DNA from: Fontimicrobium_A sp034506455
GTDB taxonomy: Bacteria > Zhuqueibacterota > Zhuqueibacteria > Residuimicrobiales > Krinioviventaceae
Direction of reading: 5' to 3'
Length of the DNA stretch: 5,976 bases
Assembly (NCBI GenBank): GCA_034506455.1
Contig: JAPDPN010000149.1
Location: 1 to 5,976 of the forward strand
The notes beneath the pieces were generated by a model. It was not told the origin of the DNA. It saw only the letters and a list, made by a program, of their open reading frames with translations, and made no database searches. Shown here piece after piece: positions 1 through 5,975 of this stretch (within the stretch, counting starts at the first letter, position 1; every line of letters begins with the position of its first letter). The position numbers and the translations under genes are program-made.

Positions 1-576
1 GATGACCGGCTGTTGGAGATCGATTTCATAGATCGTTTTTTGTGCGTTGGCGATGCAGCCGTACAGTTTTATTCCGAGCGCCTGCAGACGCGGCAGCGAT
101 TTCTCGACCTCGTCGATCATCACCATCGGCAGCCGCTCGTAGGCGCCGGAAGAGGCGCGGGAGACGGCGCCGGCATCGAAATCCCACAGATGCTTTTTCA
201 GCAGCACGGCAGTTACCCCGCACGCCTCGGCGGTACGAAGAATAAAGCCGAGGTTTTGCGCGTCGTCGACGCCTTCCAGCAGAACCAGGAACGGCCGTCG
301 GCTCATGCCTTTCACCTGCTGATAGAGTTCCTCGAAAGTCGGCTGTTTTTTAGCCGAGCAGAGGGCGATCACCCCTCCATGCGTCACCCCTTTAGCCATG
401 GCGTCCAATTCCGCCGCGCTGAGGGTTTTGATCGGAACGGCCTGCTGCTCGGCCGCTTCGAGCAGAGACGCCAGCTTTTCGGTGTGCAGGCCTTCGCGGA
501 TAAAGATCACCTCGAACCGCCGCCGACGCGCCTGCAGCGCCGCTTCGATGCTGATTCTGCCTTCCAGGATTTCCAT
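1..576 (-). CDS. TrmH/SpoU-family RNA 2'-O-methyltransferase (RlmB-like), 3' part beyond the left edge
   Basis: This is the N-terminal 192 codons of a SPOUT-class enzyme that transfers a methyl group from S-adenosylmethionine to a ribose 2'-OH in rRNA or tRNA in the cytoplasm. Residues about 3-75 match the SpoU substrate-binding domain, starting MEILEGRISIEAAL and ending in the typical HGGVIALC. The catalytic domain begins near residue 96 with motif 1, EGVDDAQNLGFILRTA (101-116), where N108 and R114 are the conserved Asn and Arg. RASSGAYE (140-147) follows. Motifs 2 and 3, which form the knot and bind SAM, lie beyond the window. The substrate-binding domain favours an RlmB-like enzyme (23S rRNA Gm2251 in E. 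coli) over TrmH, but the target cannot be decided here. ATG at 576 is chosen because homology begins there. An in-frame ATG at 606 would add ten residues but lies in a hairpin loop. Neither start has a clear Shine-Dalgarno sequence. The gene lies 58 bases downstream of the GH97 gene. Confidence 0.9.
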   Translation of the reverse strand, partial: MEILEGRISIEAALQARRRRFEVIFIREGLHTEKLASLLEAAEQQAVPIKTLSAAELDAMAKGVTHGGVIALCSAKKQPTFEELYQQVKGMSRRPFLVLLEGVDDAQNLGFILRTAEACGVTAVLLKKHLWDFDAGAVSRASSGAYERLPMVMIDEVEKSLPRLQALGIKLYGCIANAQKTIYEIDLQQPVI

Positions 577-587
577 GACGCTGTCGA

Positions 588-621
588 AAGAAAACGCCCT
601 CAACATGAAGGGCGTTTTCTT
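588..621 (-). terminator. Hairpin resembling a Rho-independent terminator after the GH97 gene
   Basis: Positions 588-600 and 609-621 form a perfect 13-bp inverted repeat (core AAAACGCCCT / AGGGCGTTTT) around an 8-base loop. On the minus strand the GC-rich core is followed by TTTTCTTT, as in an intrinsic terminator. The U-tract is largely part of the stem, because the opposite arm begins with an A-rich run. It starts 14 bases after the GH97 stop codon, so it most likely ends that transcript. The symmetry means it could also act on plus-strand transcripts. It ends only 11 bases before the methyltransferase ATG, so attenuation or RNA stabilisation is an alternative role. Confidence 0.7.
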
Positions 622-634
622 GTCGATTTGCCTT

Positions 635-2563
635 TTATTGTTTCGGCGCAACAGTCATGACAAAGCCGCCGTAGGGCTGCATGACGATCTGCTGCGCGTC
701 GCCCGCAAGGCTGCGAAAGGCAAAGGTGCGCGGCGAATCGCCGTCGCCGATGAATTGGATGATCTTTTCGCCGTTAAACAGCTTTGACAGATCGAGAGTC
801 ACCGTCTTCGGTTCCTTCAGGCCGTTGATGCCGCCTACATACCAAACCTCGCCCTTTTTGCGCGCCAGGACAACATGCGAAGAGGGATGGCCGTCGAGCA
901 TCAGAGTCTCGTCCCAAACTACGGGCAGAGTCTTTAAGAAGGACTGTACTTCATCGGGTTGGGCGGCATAGCTTTCCGGCTTGTCGGCAAAGTGAAGAAC
1001 GCCGCTCTGAAAGACAACCGACAGCGCCAGCTCGTGGGCGTTGGTGGTGAGGTGCGGATAATCGACATCGGAAAAGGTGACTGGGGTATAATCCATCGGA
1101 CCTATTGCGTTGCGGGTAAAGACCAAATGCACGTTGTGCAGAGGCGCTTTTTCCGGATACTCCGGTGCAAATTTATAGCACTCGGCGCCTCGCACCGCTT
1201 CCAATGTCATCATATTGGGATAGGTACGTTCCCAGCCGCGCGGCACGGTGCAGCCGTGAAAATTGACCATGATGCCATAGTCGTTTGCATCTTTTAGCAA
1301 GTCGATATAGTATTGAATCATGCCCTGCTTGTCGCTATGCCAGAAATCGACCTTGACGCCCTTTACGCCGATCTCTTTAAGCCATTGCAGCTCGCGGCGC
1401 CGGGTTACTATATCGTACATGCGTTCCCGTGGGGCTTCGGTGACGATGTTGTGCGGTCCTCCGGAGTTGTACCAAAGCCACACGCCGACGTTTTTCGATT
1501 GAGCGTATTTGATGAACGAGATCAAATCGGCTGTCGGTTCAAAGTTCCAGTTGGCGTCGACCAAATAGTACTCCCAATCCTGTTGGGCGCAATAGTCGAT
1601 GAATTTTCGCTGGCGTTTGAAATCGCGTGGACTGTTGCTTTCCGACCACCAGCTCCAACCGGCGCGGCCGGGCTTGATATAGCTGTCGACAGGATAAGCC
1701 GGAGGATCGGCCAGATGCGTAATCAGAGAAGATTCGACGATACCCGCCGGCGAATCGGCAATGATCATGGCTTTCCAGGAGGTTTCCCACGGCAGGGTGG
1801 AAGACGGCCGCACGTCACCGACTCCTTCTCCGTCTTTTGCTTCCGGAAAGCGGATGCGGTAAAGGCCGCCGGGCGCTTCCTTTTCGAAGCGGGTACCGCA
1901 GTAACTGCCGTTCAACCCGGACTCGGCAATCAGCAGCCAGGTTTTGCCGTTGTTGACGTTAAAGAGAGCCGGCATGGCCCATCCTGCCTCGGTCGGCGAC
2001 GCAGTGCCCACGGGGTACTCGGCATAATAATTCTCATAAGCCGGTGTGTACTGGCTGGGATTGTCATAAGGCATAATGAAGGCCTTGCCTGCCTGAATCT
2101 TGAAAGCAGTGACCTCGCGTTCGAGGGTTTTGACTTCGGAGTCGGTTTCAGGGAAGCGGTATTTGAAGGCCGCCCCGTCATTATAAGCACGCGCAATCAT
2201 TTCAATTTTACCGCCTTGGGCATTGGCAAAAGTCAGCGTCGCCTCGTTGGCAAAGTTGCGGCATAGGCTGCGTTTGCCGTTGTGCAGGGTGTAGGTCTCG
2301 TCGATAACGCGGTCGCTGCGGGAAATAAAAGACAATCCGGCGGCAAAGGAAGCGTCCGTACGCACCAGCCCAAGCGGCGACGACTCAATGACGATGACAC
2401 CGCCGGAGGCGACGGTATAGCTGAGAGAGCCGTCGGACCGGTTCAAGGAGACAGTCAAAGCGATACGGCCGTCCGGAGAAACGACCTGCCAATCTTGGGT
2501 CTGTCGGGCTGAACAGGATAGGAGAGCAGCCGAAATGATCAAAGTCAATGCCGATCTTTTCAT
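635..2563 (-). CDS. GH97 family glycoside hydrolase, retaining alpha-galactosidase-like, lipoprotein
   Basis: A 642-residue exported glycosidase. Residues 1-17 form a lipoprotein signal peptide: basic MKR, a hydrophobic stretch and lipobox LLSC with the acylated C17. Serine at +2 is not an inner-membrane retention signal. The GH97 layout follows: N-terminal beta-sandwich (about 25-285), catalytic TIM barrel (about 300-540) and C-terminal beta domain (about 545-640). Length is normal for the family. In the barrel, GVKVDFW carries D406 and LEAVRGAE carries E455 and E461. The 55-residue gap D406-E461 equals that between nucleophile D415 and acid/base E470 of the Bacteroides retaining alpha-galactosidase BtGH97b, as I recall those numbers. 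Inverting SusB has a base Glu where this protein has HG (436-437), and the other base position falls in NSGGP (366-370). I therefore infer a retaining mechanism, probably on alpha-galactosides; substrate is not proven. No SusC/SusD genes are adjacent. ATG at 2563 has a good ribosome binding site. Confidence 0.93.
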   Translation of the reverse strand: MKRSALTLIISAALLSCSARQTQDWQVVSPDGRIALTVSLNRSDGSLSYTVASGGVIVIESSPLGLVRTDASFAAGLSFISRSDRVIDETYTLHNGKRSLCRNFANEATLTFANAQGGKIEMIARAYNDGAAFKYRFPETDSEVKTLEREVTAFKIQAGKAFIMPYDNPSQYTPAYENYYAEYPVGTASPTEAGWAMPALFNVNNGKTWLLIAESGLNGSYCGTRFEKEAPGGLYRIRFPEAKDGEGVGDVRPSSTLPWETSWKAMIIADSPAGIVESSLITHLADPPAYPVDSYIKPGRAGWSWWSESNSPRDFKRQRKFIDYCAQQDWEYYLVDANWNFEPTADLISFIKYAQSKNVGVWLWYNSGGPHNIVTEAPRERMYDIVTRRRELQWLKEIGVKGVKVDFWHSDKQGMIQYYIDLLKDANDYGIMVNFHGCTVPRGWERTYPNMMTLEAVRGAECYKFAPEYPEKAPLHNVHLVFTRNAIGPMDYTPVTFSDVDYPHLTTNAHELALSVVFQSGVLHFADKPESYAAQPDEVQSFLKTLPVVWDETLMLDGHPSSHVVLARKKGEVWYVGGINGLKEPKTVTLDLSKLFNGEKIIQFIGDGDSPRTFAFRSLAGDAQQIVMQPYGGFVMTVAPKQ

Positions 2564-2571
2564 AGTTTTTT

Positions 2572-2576
2572 TCCTC
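2572..2576 (-). promoter_or_regulatory. Shine-Dalgarno sequence of the GH97 gene
   Basis: On the minus strand GAGGA lies 8 bases before the ATG at 2563, separated by an A-rich spacer. This fixes the start codon and puts the lipoprotein signal peptide at the N-terminus. Confidence 0.75.
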
Positions 2577-2590
2577 GATAATATCAGCTG

Positions 2591-2599
2591 ATTTTAGCA
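2591..2599 (-). promoter_or_regulatory. Candidate extended -10 promoter element of the GH97 gene
   Basis: The minus strand reads TGCTAAAAT, an extended -10 (TGn followed by a hexamer matching TATAAT at five of six positions). A start about 7 bases downstream, near 2584, would give a leader of roughly 20 bases that just holds the ribosome binding site. No good -35 hexamer lies 16-18 bases upstream, which an extended -10 can tolerate. An A/T-rich stretch lies further upstream (about 2617-2650). It does not match the Bacteroidota TTTG / TAnnTTTG pattern. This is read by eye only. Confidence 0.4.
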
Positions 2600-2740
2600 C
2601 CACAAACTGAGGCCGGTTTTTTTACAAGACTTTTAAATTAAGCAAATTTTCCGCGGAATTACAAAGGATTTTGCCGCTCGTCCGGCGCCGAATATGGGGC
2701 ACGGATAGAGCATCCCCAAAGCTGTTCAAAAAAGGGTTGC

Positions 2741-2791
2741 CGACGATTTAGCGTTTTATGCCGTTCTGTTTATCTTTATGACAAATCGTCG
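2741..2791. repeat. 9-bp inverted repeat with a 33-base spacer
   Basis: CGACGATTT (2741-2749) and AAATCGTCG (2783-2791) are exact reverse complements. The spacer contains TTTTATGCC and CTTTATGAC. On the minus strand a run of six T (2728-2733) begins 7 bases after the distal arm, so the structure might be a weak terminator for the aminotransferase operon, whose stop lies about 100 bases upstream. The loop is long and the T-run is not directly adjacent, so this is weak. An inverted repeat of this size and spacing can also occur by chance in a window of this length. Confidence 0.35.
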
Positions 2792-2892
2792 ATATGGACT
2801 CTTTAATGCCCTTAATCTTTATGTCAGTTGAACATGTGAAAGTTACGACGGCCATTATAGTGGGAAATGCGGCTTTGACTGCACTTTATGTC
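2754..2892. repeat. Four copies of a TTTATG word after the aminotransferase gene
   Basis: Plus-strand copies are CTTTATGTC at 2884-2892 and 2817-2825, CTTTATGAC at 2774-2782 and TTTTATGCC at 2754-2762. On the minus strand they read as CATAAA words; the two middle copies share the longer CATAAAGAT. Start-to-start spacing is irregular (67, 43 and 20 bases), so this is not a tandem array. The first copy lies just outside the aminotransferase stop. They could be protein-binding sites or remnants of duplication, or simply A/T-rich coincidence. Confidence 0.3.
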
Positions 2893-2894
2893 GC

Positions 2895-4106
2895 TCAACA
2901 ATAAAAAGAGCTGATCTGGTCGATGATAAAGGCGAGCTCGCTTTCTTTCAACTCATAATAGAGCGGCAGGCGGAGAAGGCAGTTCGACCAGCGTTCGGCG
3001 TTCGGCAGAGGGCGGCCGTCGTGTTTGTCTTTGTAAAAGGGTGAACAATGGAGTGTCAGATAATGGAAAACCGCATGAATGCCGGCTTGTCGCAGATGCC
3101 GCAGAAGAGCATCCCGCTCGGTTTTGCTTTCCGTCTTTACAAAAAAGATGTGACTGTTATGACGGGCGTAAGCCGGAACCTTCGGCAGTTTCAGCTTTCC
3201 GGCGTTTTCGAGCGGGGCAAGTCCTTGGCGGTAGAGATTCCATAAATGCAGCCGTTTTTGTTGAATCTGCTCAATGCATTCCAATTGCCCATACAAAAAA
3301 GCGGCAGTCAGTTCCGAAGCCAAAAAGGAGGACCCCAAGTCCAACCATTCATATTTGCTCGTCTCGTTCCGGTAAAAAGCGGCACGGTTGGTGCCTTTTT
3401 CCCAAACGATCTCTGCGCGCGATACCAACGAAGGATCGTTTACAACGAGCAAACCGCCTTCGCCCGCGGTGACATTTTTGCTTTCATGAAAAGAAAATGC
3501 CGCCAGATCGCCGAAAGTGCCGAGCGGTCGATCTTTGTAATACGCATCCACGGCCTGCGCCGCGTCTTCGACGATGCGGACGGCGTGCCGCTTCGCGACG
3601 GCCATTAGCCGATCCATATCGCAGGCAACGCCGGCGTAATGGACGGGCACGACGGCGCGCGTCCGCGGCGTGATCAGAGACTCGATAGAGCCGATATCAA
3701 GGTTGGGCGTCTCGGTCTCGCTGTCGGCAAAAATGATCCGTGCGCCGCGCAGAAGAAAGGCATTGGCTGTCGAAACAAAGGTAAAGGCGGGTATAATGAC
3801 CTCGTCTCCCGGCTTGAGATCGAGCAACAACGCCGCCATCTCCAATGCTGCTGTGCCGGAAGTTGTCAGAAACGAGTTGGTGAAACGGTACCGTTGGCGA
3901 AAAAAATTGTGACACCGCCGTGTAAAAAGGCCGTTGCCTGCTAAATGACCTCGTGAAACGGCCTCGGCAATATATTCCAATTCTCTACCGACTCTTGCCG
4001 GTTTATTGAACGGAATCGTTTGATGTAAAGAGTTTGGGGATTGTAGTTCTTCAATTGTCGGCCTCATTTCTTCGTATCGCACTTTCTGAATGCTAGAAAA
4101 ACCCAT
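2895..4106 (-). CDS. wecE: WecE/RffA-type dTDP-4-amino-4,6-dideoxygalactose transaminase (DegT/DnrJ/EryC1 family)
   Basis: A cytoplasmic PLP-dependent aminotransferase of 403 residues. In enterobacteria WecE converts dTDP-4-keto-6-deoxy-D-glucose to dTDP-4-amino-4,6-dideoxy-D-galactose with glutamate as amino donor, for enterobacterial common antigen. It resembles E. coli WecE throughout: IPFNKP (31-36), FTRRC (61-65), TTSGTAALEMAALLLD (81-96), FVSTANAFLLRGA (110-122), VPVHYAGVACDMD (153-165), EDAAQAV (180-186, D181 facing the PLP pyridine nitrogen), SFHESKN (205-211, Schiff-base lysine K210), EKGTNRAAFYR (236-246), and AVFHYLTLH (345-353). E. coli WecE starts at the equivalent of IPFN, so this protein has extra N-terminal residues. 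ATG at 4106 has GGAG seven bases upstream. ATG at 4067 (M14) overlaps the upstream stop as ATGA, suggesting translational coupling. Either could be the true start. It is the last gene of the apparent glycan operon. A related 4-amino sugar product is possible. Confidence 0.93.
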   Translation of the reverse strand: MGFSSIQKVRYEEMRPTIEELQSPNSLHQTIPFNKPARVGRELEYIAEAVSRGHLAGNGLFTRRCHNFFRQRYRFTNSFLTTSGTAALEMAALLLDLKPGDEVIIPAFTFVSTANAFLLRGARIIFADSETETPNLDIGSIESLITPRTRAVVPVHYAGVACDMDRLMAVAKRHAVRIVEDAAQAVDAYYKDRPLGTFGDLAAFSFHESKNVTAGEGGLLVVNDPSLVSRAEIVWEKGTNRAAFYRNETSKYEWLDLGSSFLASELTAAFLYGQLECIEQIQQKRLHLWNLYRQGLAPLENAGKLKLPKVPAYARHNSHIFFVKTESKTERDALLRHLRQAGIHAVFHYLTLHCSPFYKDKHDGRPLPNAERWSNCLLRLPLYYELKESELAFIIDQISSFYC

Positions 4107-5071
4107 ATACCGGCTCCGATTATGCCATTAAATAAAATTCCTCCCAGATTCAAGAACGAGACGAGAACTGCTTCTTCAGCCTGCACCGCAAAAAAACGAT
4201 AAAGATAAAGGTAAGTGAATTCTCTAACTCCGGCTCCGGCAAAGGATATGGGAACGAGCGTAACGATGACGGCGGCCGGAGAGGCAAAAGCGACGACGGT
4301 AAACGGCAAGGGGCGGACGGCGTGAAAAAACAGCCAATTGTTCAAGACGGTCAGCAATTGAATCGTTGTCGACCAGCCGAATAACCACATGAGCCTGCGC
4401 AAAGGCAGAGCTTGGCGCAAAGAAGCGGCAGGATTCACTGGTATAAAATCGAGCCAAGAACGTGTTTTGAGAAATCGGCTTATTCGAAGGGCAAGTCGGC
4501 CGTTTTCCCAATAGAGAAAGCCGAGAGCACCTAAAGAGGCGAGGAGCAAAAAGAGTGCGGTTCGACTGATCCAAATCGTCTCGCTGCGGGCGGCAATAGG
4601 CAAAAATCCGGCCGCACAAAGCAATATTGCCGTTGCCGCCGCCAAAGAGGTGAAGCGTTCCAAGAGAATAATCAACAAGCCGTTCCGATAGGCACCGGTC
4701 GCTTTCCCGCCGGAAACAAGGCGATACAAATCCCATCCCGCGTAGCCGGGTGTTAAAAGACCTGCGGTATATCCAATCCAATGTTGCGTCAAGGCAAAGC
4801 TGCGTGATACGGGTTTATTGCCTAAACAGTTCATCAAAAAGTTCCATCGTAACGCGCCGATAAGGATCGATGCCGGGTATAAAAAAATAACGGGCAATAG
4901 GCACAATTTGTTTGCTCTTTGGAAAGCTTCCTGCAGGCGATCGATATCCAAACGCCGAAAAAGAAAAAAGAGAAACAGGACCGGCGCAATAAAATAGGTC
5001 CATCGCCGGACTGCGGACAAAAAACTGTGTCGGTTATTCAAGCTGAGTTCCAATGATCCGGCGGATCGCAT
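4064..5071 (-). CDS. Lysylphosphatidylglycerol synthase TM / UPF0104 family membrane protein (flippase-like)
   Basis: An integral inner-membrane protein of 335 residues from ATG 5071, with about eight hydrophobic segments (roughly 24-39, 57-73, 93-106, 130-160, 170-187, 228-246, 255-277, 300-327). It has the family landmarks: RW at 75-76 after the second helix, TPGYAGWDLYR (107-117, the PG..G.D..R motif), ERF (138-140) and PISFAGAGVRE (274-284, the P.S..G.G.RE motif near the C-terminus). It has only the membrane part of MprF-type proteins and no aminoacyl-transferase domain. Family members include the flippase half of MprF and AglD-related proteins; a role in moving or handling a lipid-linked sugar is inferred from the neighbours. 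The frame is open to a TTG at 5131, which would overlap the GT gene by 98 bases. ATG 5071 (38-base overlap) has no clear ribosome binding site. TTG at 5041 overlaps the GT stop and has GGAA upstream. The start is therefore uncertain. Confidence 0.85.
   Translation of the reverse strand: MRSAGSLELSLNNRHSFLSAVRRWTYFIAPVLFLFFLFRRLDIDRLQEAFQRANKLCLLPVIFLYPASILIGALRWNFLMNCLGNKPVSRSFALTQHWIGYTAGLLTPGYAGWDLYRLVSGGKATGAYRNGLLIILLERFTSLAAATAILLCAAGFLPIAARSETIWISRTALFLLLASLGALGFLYWENGRLALRISRFLKTRSWLDFIPVNPAASLRQALPLRRLMWLFGWSTTIQLLTVLNNWLFFHAVRPLPFTVVAFASPAAVIVTLVPISFAGAGVREFTYLYLYRFFAVQAEEAVLVSFLNLGGILFNGIIGAGIWVFLAFRKCDTKK
4114..4117 (-). promoter_or_regulatory. Possible Shine-Dalgarno sequence for the longer WecE start
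   Basis: GGAG on the minus strand lies seven bases before the ATG at 4106. The same bases encode Gly-Ala-Gly in the upstream membrane protein, so the match may be coincidental. It matters only for choosing between the starts at 4106 and 4067. Confidence 0.35.
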
Positions 5072-5975
5072 AGGGAGTACGACGAACAAAGCTCTGCAGA
5101 ATGCGAAAGCAATAATGGCCGATGAGGCCAAGGGCAGTCAAGTTTGCTCCCAACGCCAAAAGCATCAACACCAGCAGCCAAGTTGAAAAAGACAACGTGC
5201 CGCCGAGACCGCGCATTTGTAAAAATATTAGGATAATAGCCGTGCCGGCTGCACCGAAAAAGAAAACGCTGCCGACAATTGCCGTCAGTGTGCTCGGAAC
5301 CGGCGAATAATAAATGAGCAAATTCATAAACATGCTGAATCGGCGGCGATGGGAATATCCGCTTTTGCCTTCTTTACGAGGGTAGTGCGGGACGGTCACA
5401 TTGACGACGTCCTGAGTTTGACGGAGCAGCAAATAAGTCAACGCCGGGTGGGGGATCATCATCTCGCGTAATCCATCGATCAACTGCCGTTTCAAAAGAC
5501 GGAAAGAGCTAAGCTCAATTCCGCGAGGTTTTCCGAAAAGGGGCGTTTCCAACGCTTCTTTTAGTTTGTGCGTTATTCGACGGAGAGGGCCGTGATGCAT
5601 GACGGGGAATCGTGCAACGACCATATCGTGATACTGTTCACTAATCAATAATGGAATATACTCCGGTGCGTGCTGCAGATCGTCGTCCATGGTGATGACG
5701 TAATCGCCGCGACTGTGGAAGAGACCGCAGATTAACGCCGACATTTGGCCGAAATTTCTGGTTAATTGGATTACCGTAAGGTGGGGATTCTTTTCCGCCA
5801 AAGAAAGGAGAGTAGGCCATGTGTCAGGATTCTTTGATCCGTCGTCGACCATGATTATTTCGAACGGCTTACGGATGGTTTCCGAAAAGACGGCGTTAAG
5901 CCGATCAACCAGCTCGATCAGGGATTCTTTGGTATTATAAACGGGAATGACGATGGAGTATAGTATTGTCTGCAT
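5034..5975 (-). CDS. GT2 polyprenyl-phosphate glycosyltransferase (ArnC/GtrB/DPM1-like)
   Basis: A 313-residue inner-membrane-anchored GT2 enzyme, expected to transfer a sugar from a nucleotide donor to undecaprenyl phosphate (or a similar lipid) at the cytoplasmic face. The GT-A domain begins with SIVIPVYN (7-14). EIIMVDDGS (39-47) carries the nucleotide-binding Asp pair, QLTRNFGQMSALICG (70-84) follows, and DYVITMDDDLQHAPE (91-105) holds the metal-binding DDD at 97-99. KEGKSGYS (201-208) is the G.S.Y element seen near the end of ArnC/GtrB catalytic domains. Two C-terminal helices (about 229-253 and 263-287) complete the usual architecture, and length is normal for the class. The donor sugar cannot be read from sequence. 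An aminodeoxy sugar would suit the downstream aminotransferase, but glucose- or mannose-type donors are equally compatible with the motifs. ATG 5975 is two bases from the window edge, so its ribosome binding site is not visible and an upstream start cannot be excluded; residue 1 fits the family's usual start. Confidence 0.9.
   Translation of the reverse strand: MQTILYSIVIPVYNTKESLIELVDRLNAVFSETIRKPFEIIMVDDGSKNPDTWPTLLSLAEKNPHLTVIQLTRNFGQMSALICGLFHSRGDYVITMDDDLQHAPEYIPLLISEQYHDMVVARFPVMHHGPLRRITHKLKEALETPLFGKPRGIELSSFRLLKRQLIDGLREMMIPHPALTYLLLRQTQDVVNVTVPHYPRKEGKSGYSHRRRFSMFMNLLIYYSPVPSTLTAIVGSVFFFGAAGTAIILIFLQMRGLGGTLSFSTWLLVLMLLALGANLTALGLIGHYCFRILQSFVRRTPYAIRRIIGTQLE

Larger units (their letters stand above)
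2564..2894. other. Intergenic region of about 330 bases without a supportable gene
   Basis: No open reading frame with a recognisable product lies here on either strand. The GH97 promoter and ribosome binding site occupy the left end. A perfect 10-base palindrome TTCCGCGGAA (2649-2658), flanked by A/T runs, lies about 90 bases before the GH97 start and could be an operator. CGGCGCCG (2683-2690) is another short palindrome. The right half holds four TTTATG words and a 9-bp inverted repeat, listed separately. On the minus strand a consensus TATAAT (2854-2859) follows closely after the aminotransferase stop but lacks a good -35. No strong terminator for the upstream operon is visible. Confidence 0.6.

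Noticed and set aside
13..660. Plus-strand reading frame of 215 codons at the left edge
   Set aside because: It lies opposite the methyltransferase, whose SpoU motifs are unmistakable on the minus strand. It is rich in Arg, His, Phe and Gln without domain structure.
1313..2266. Long plus-strand reading frame of 317 codons opposite the GH97 gene
   Set aside because: It is antisense to a clear GH97 coding sequence, has no recognisable domain, and is a by-product of the codon pattern on the other strand.
2683..2718. Short palindrome CGGCGCCG and a TGGGG/CCCCA pair as a terminator
   Set aside because: The stems are too short (8-base palindrome, 5 bp with a 14-base loop) and no T-run follows on the minus strand.
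2828..2861. Plus-strand TTGAAC and TATAGT as a promoter
   Set aside because: The spacer is 22 bases, too long for a sigma-70 promoter, and no plus-strand gene follows.
4224..4781. Minus-strand frame of 185 codons within the membrane protein gene
   Set aside because: It is an out-of-frame shadow. The overlapping frame has family motifs and transmembrane segments; this one has neither.
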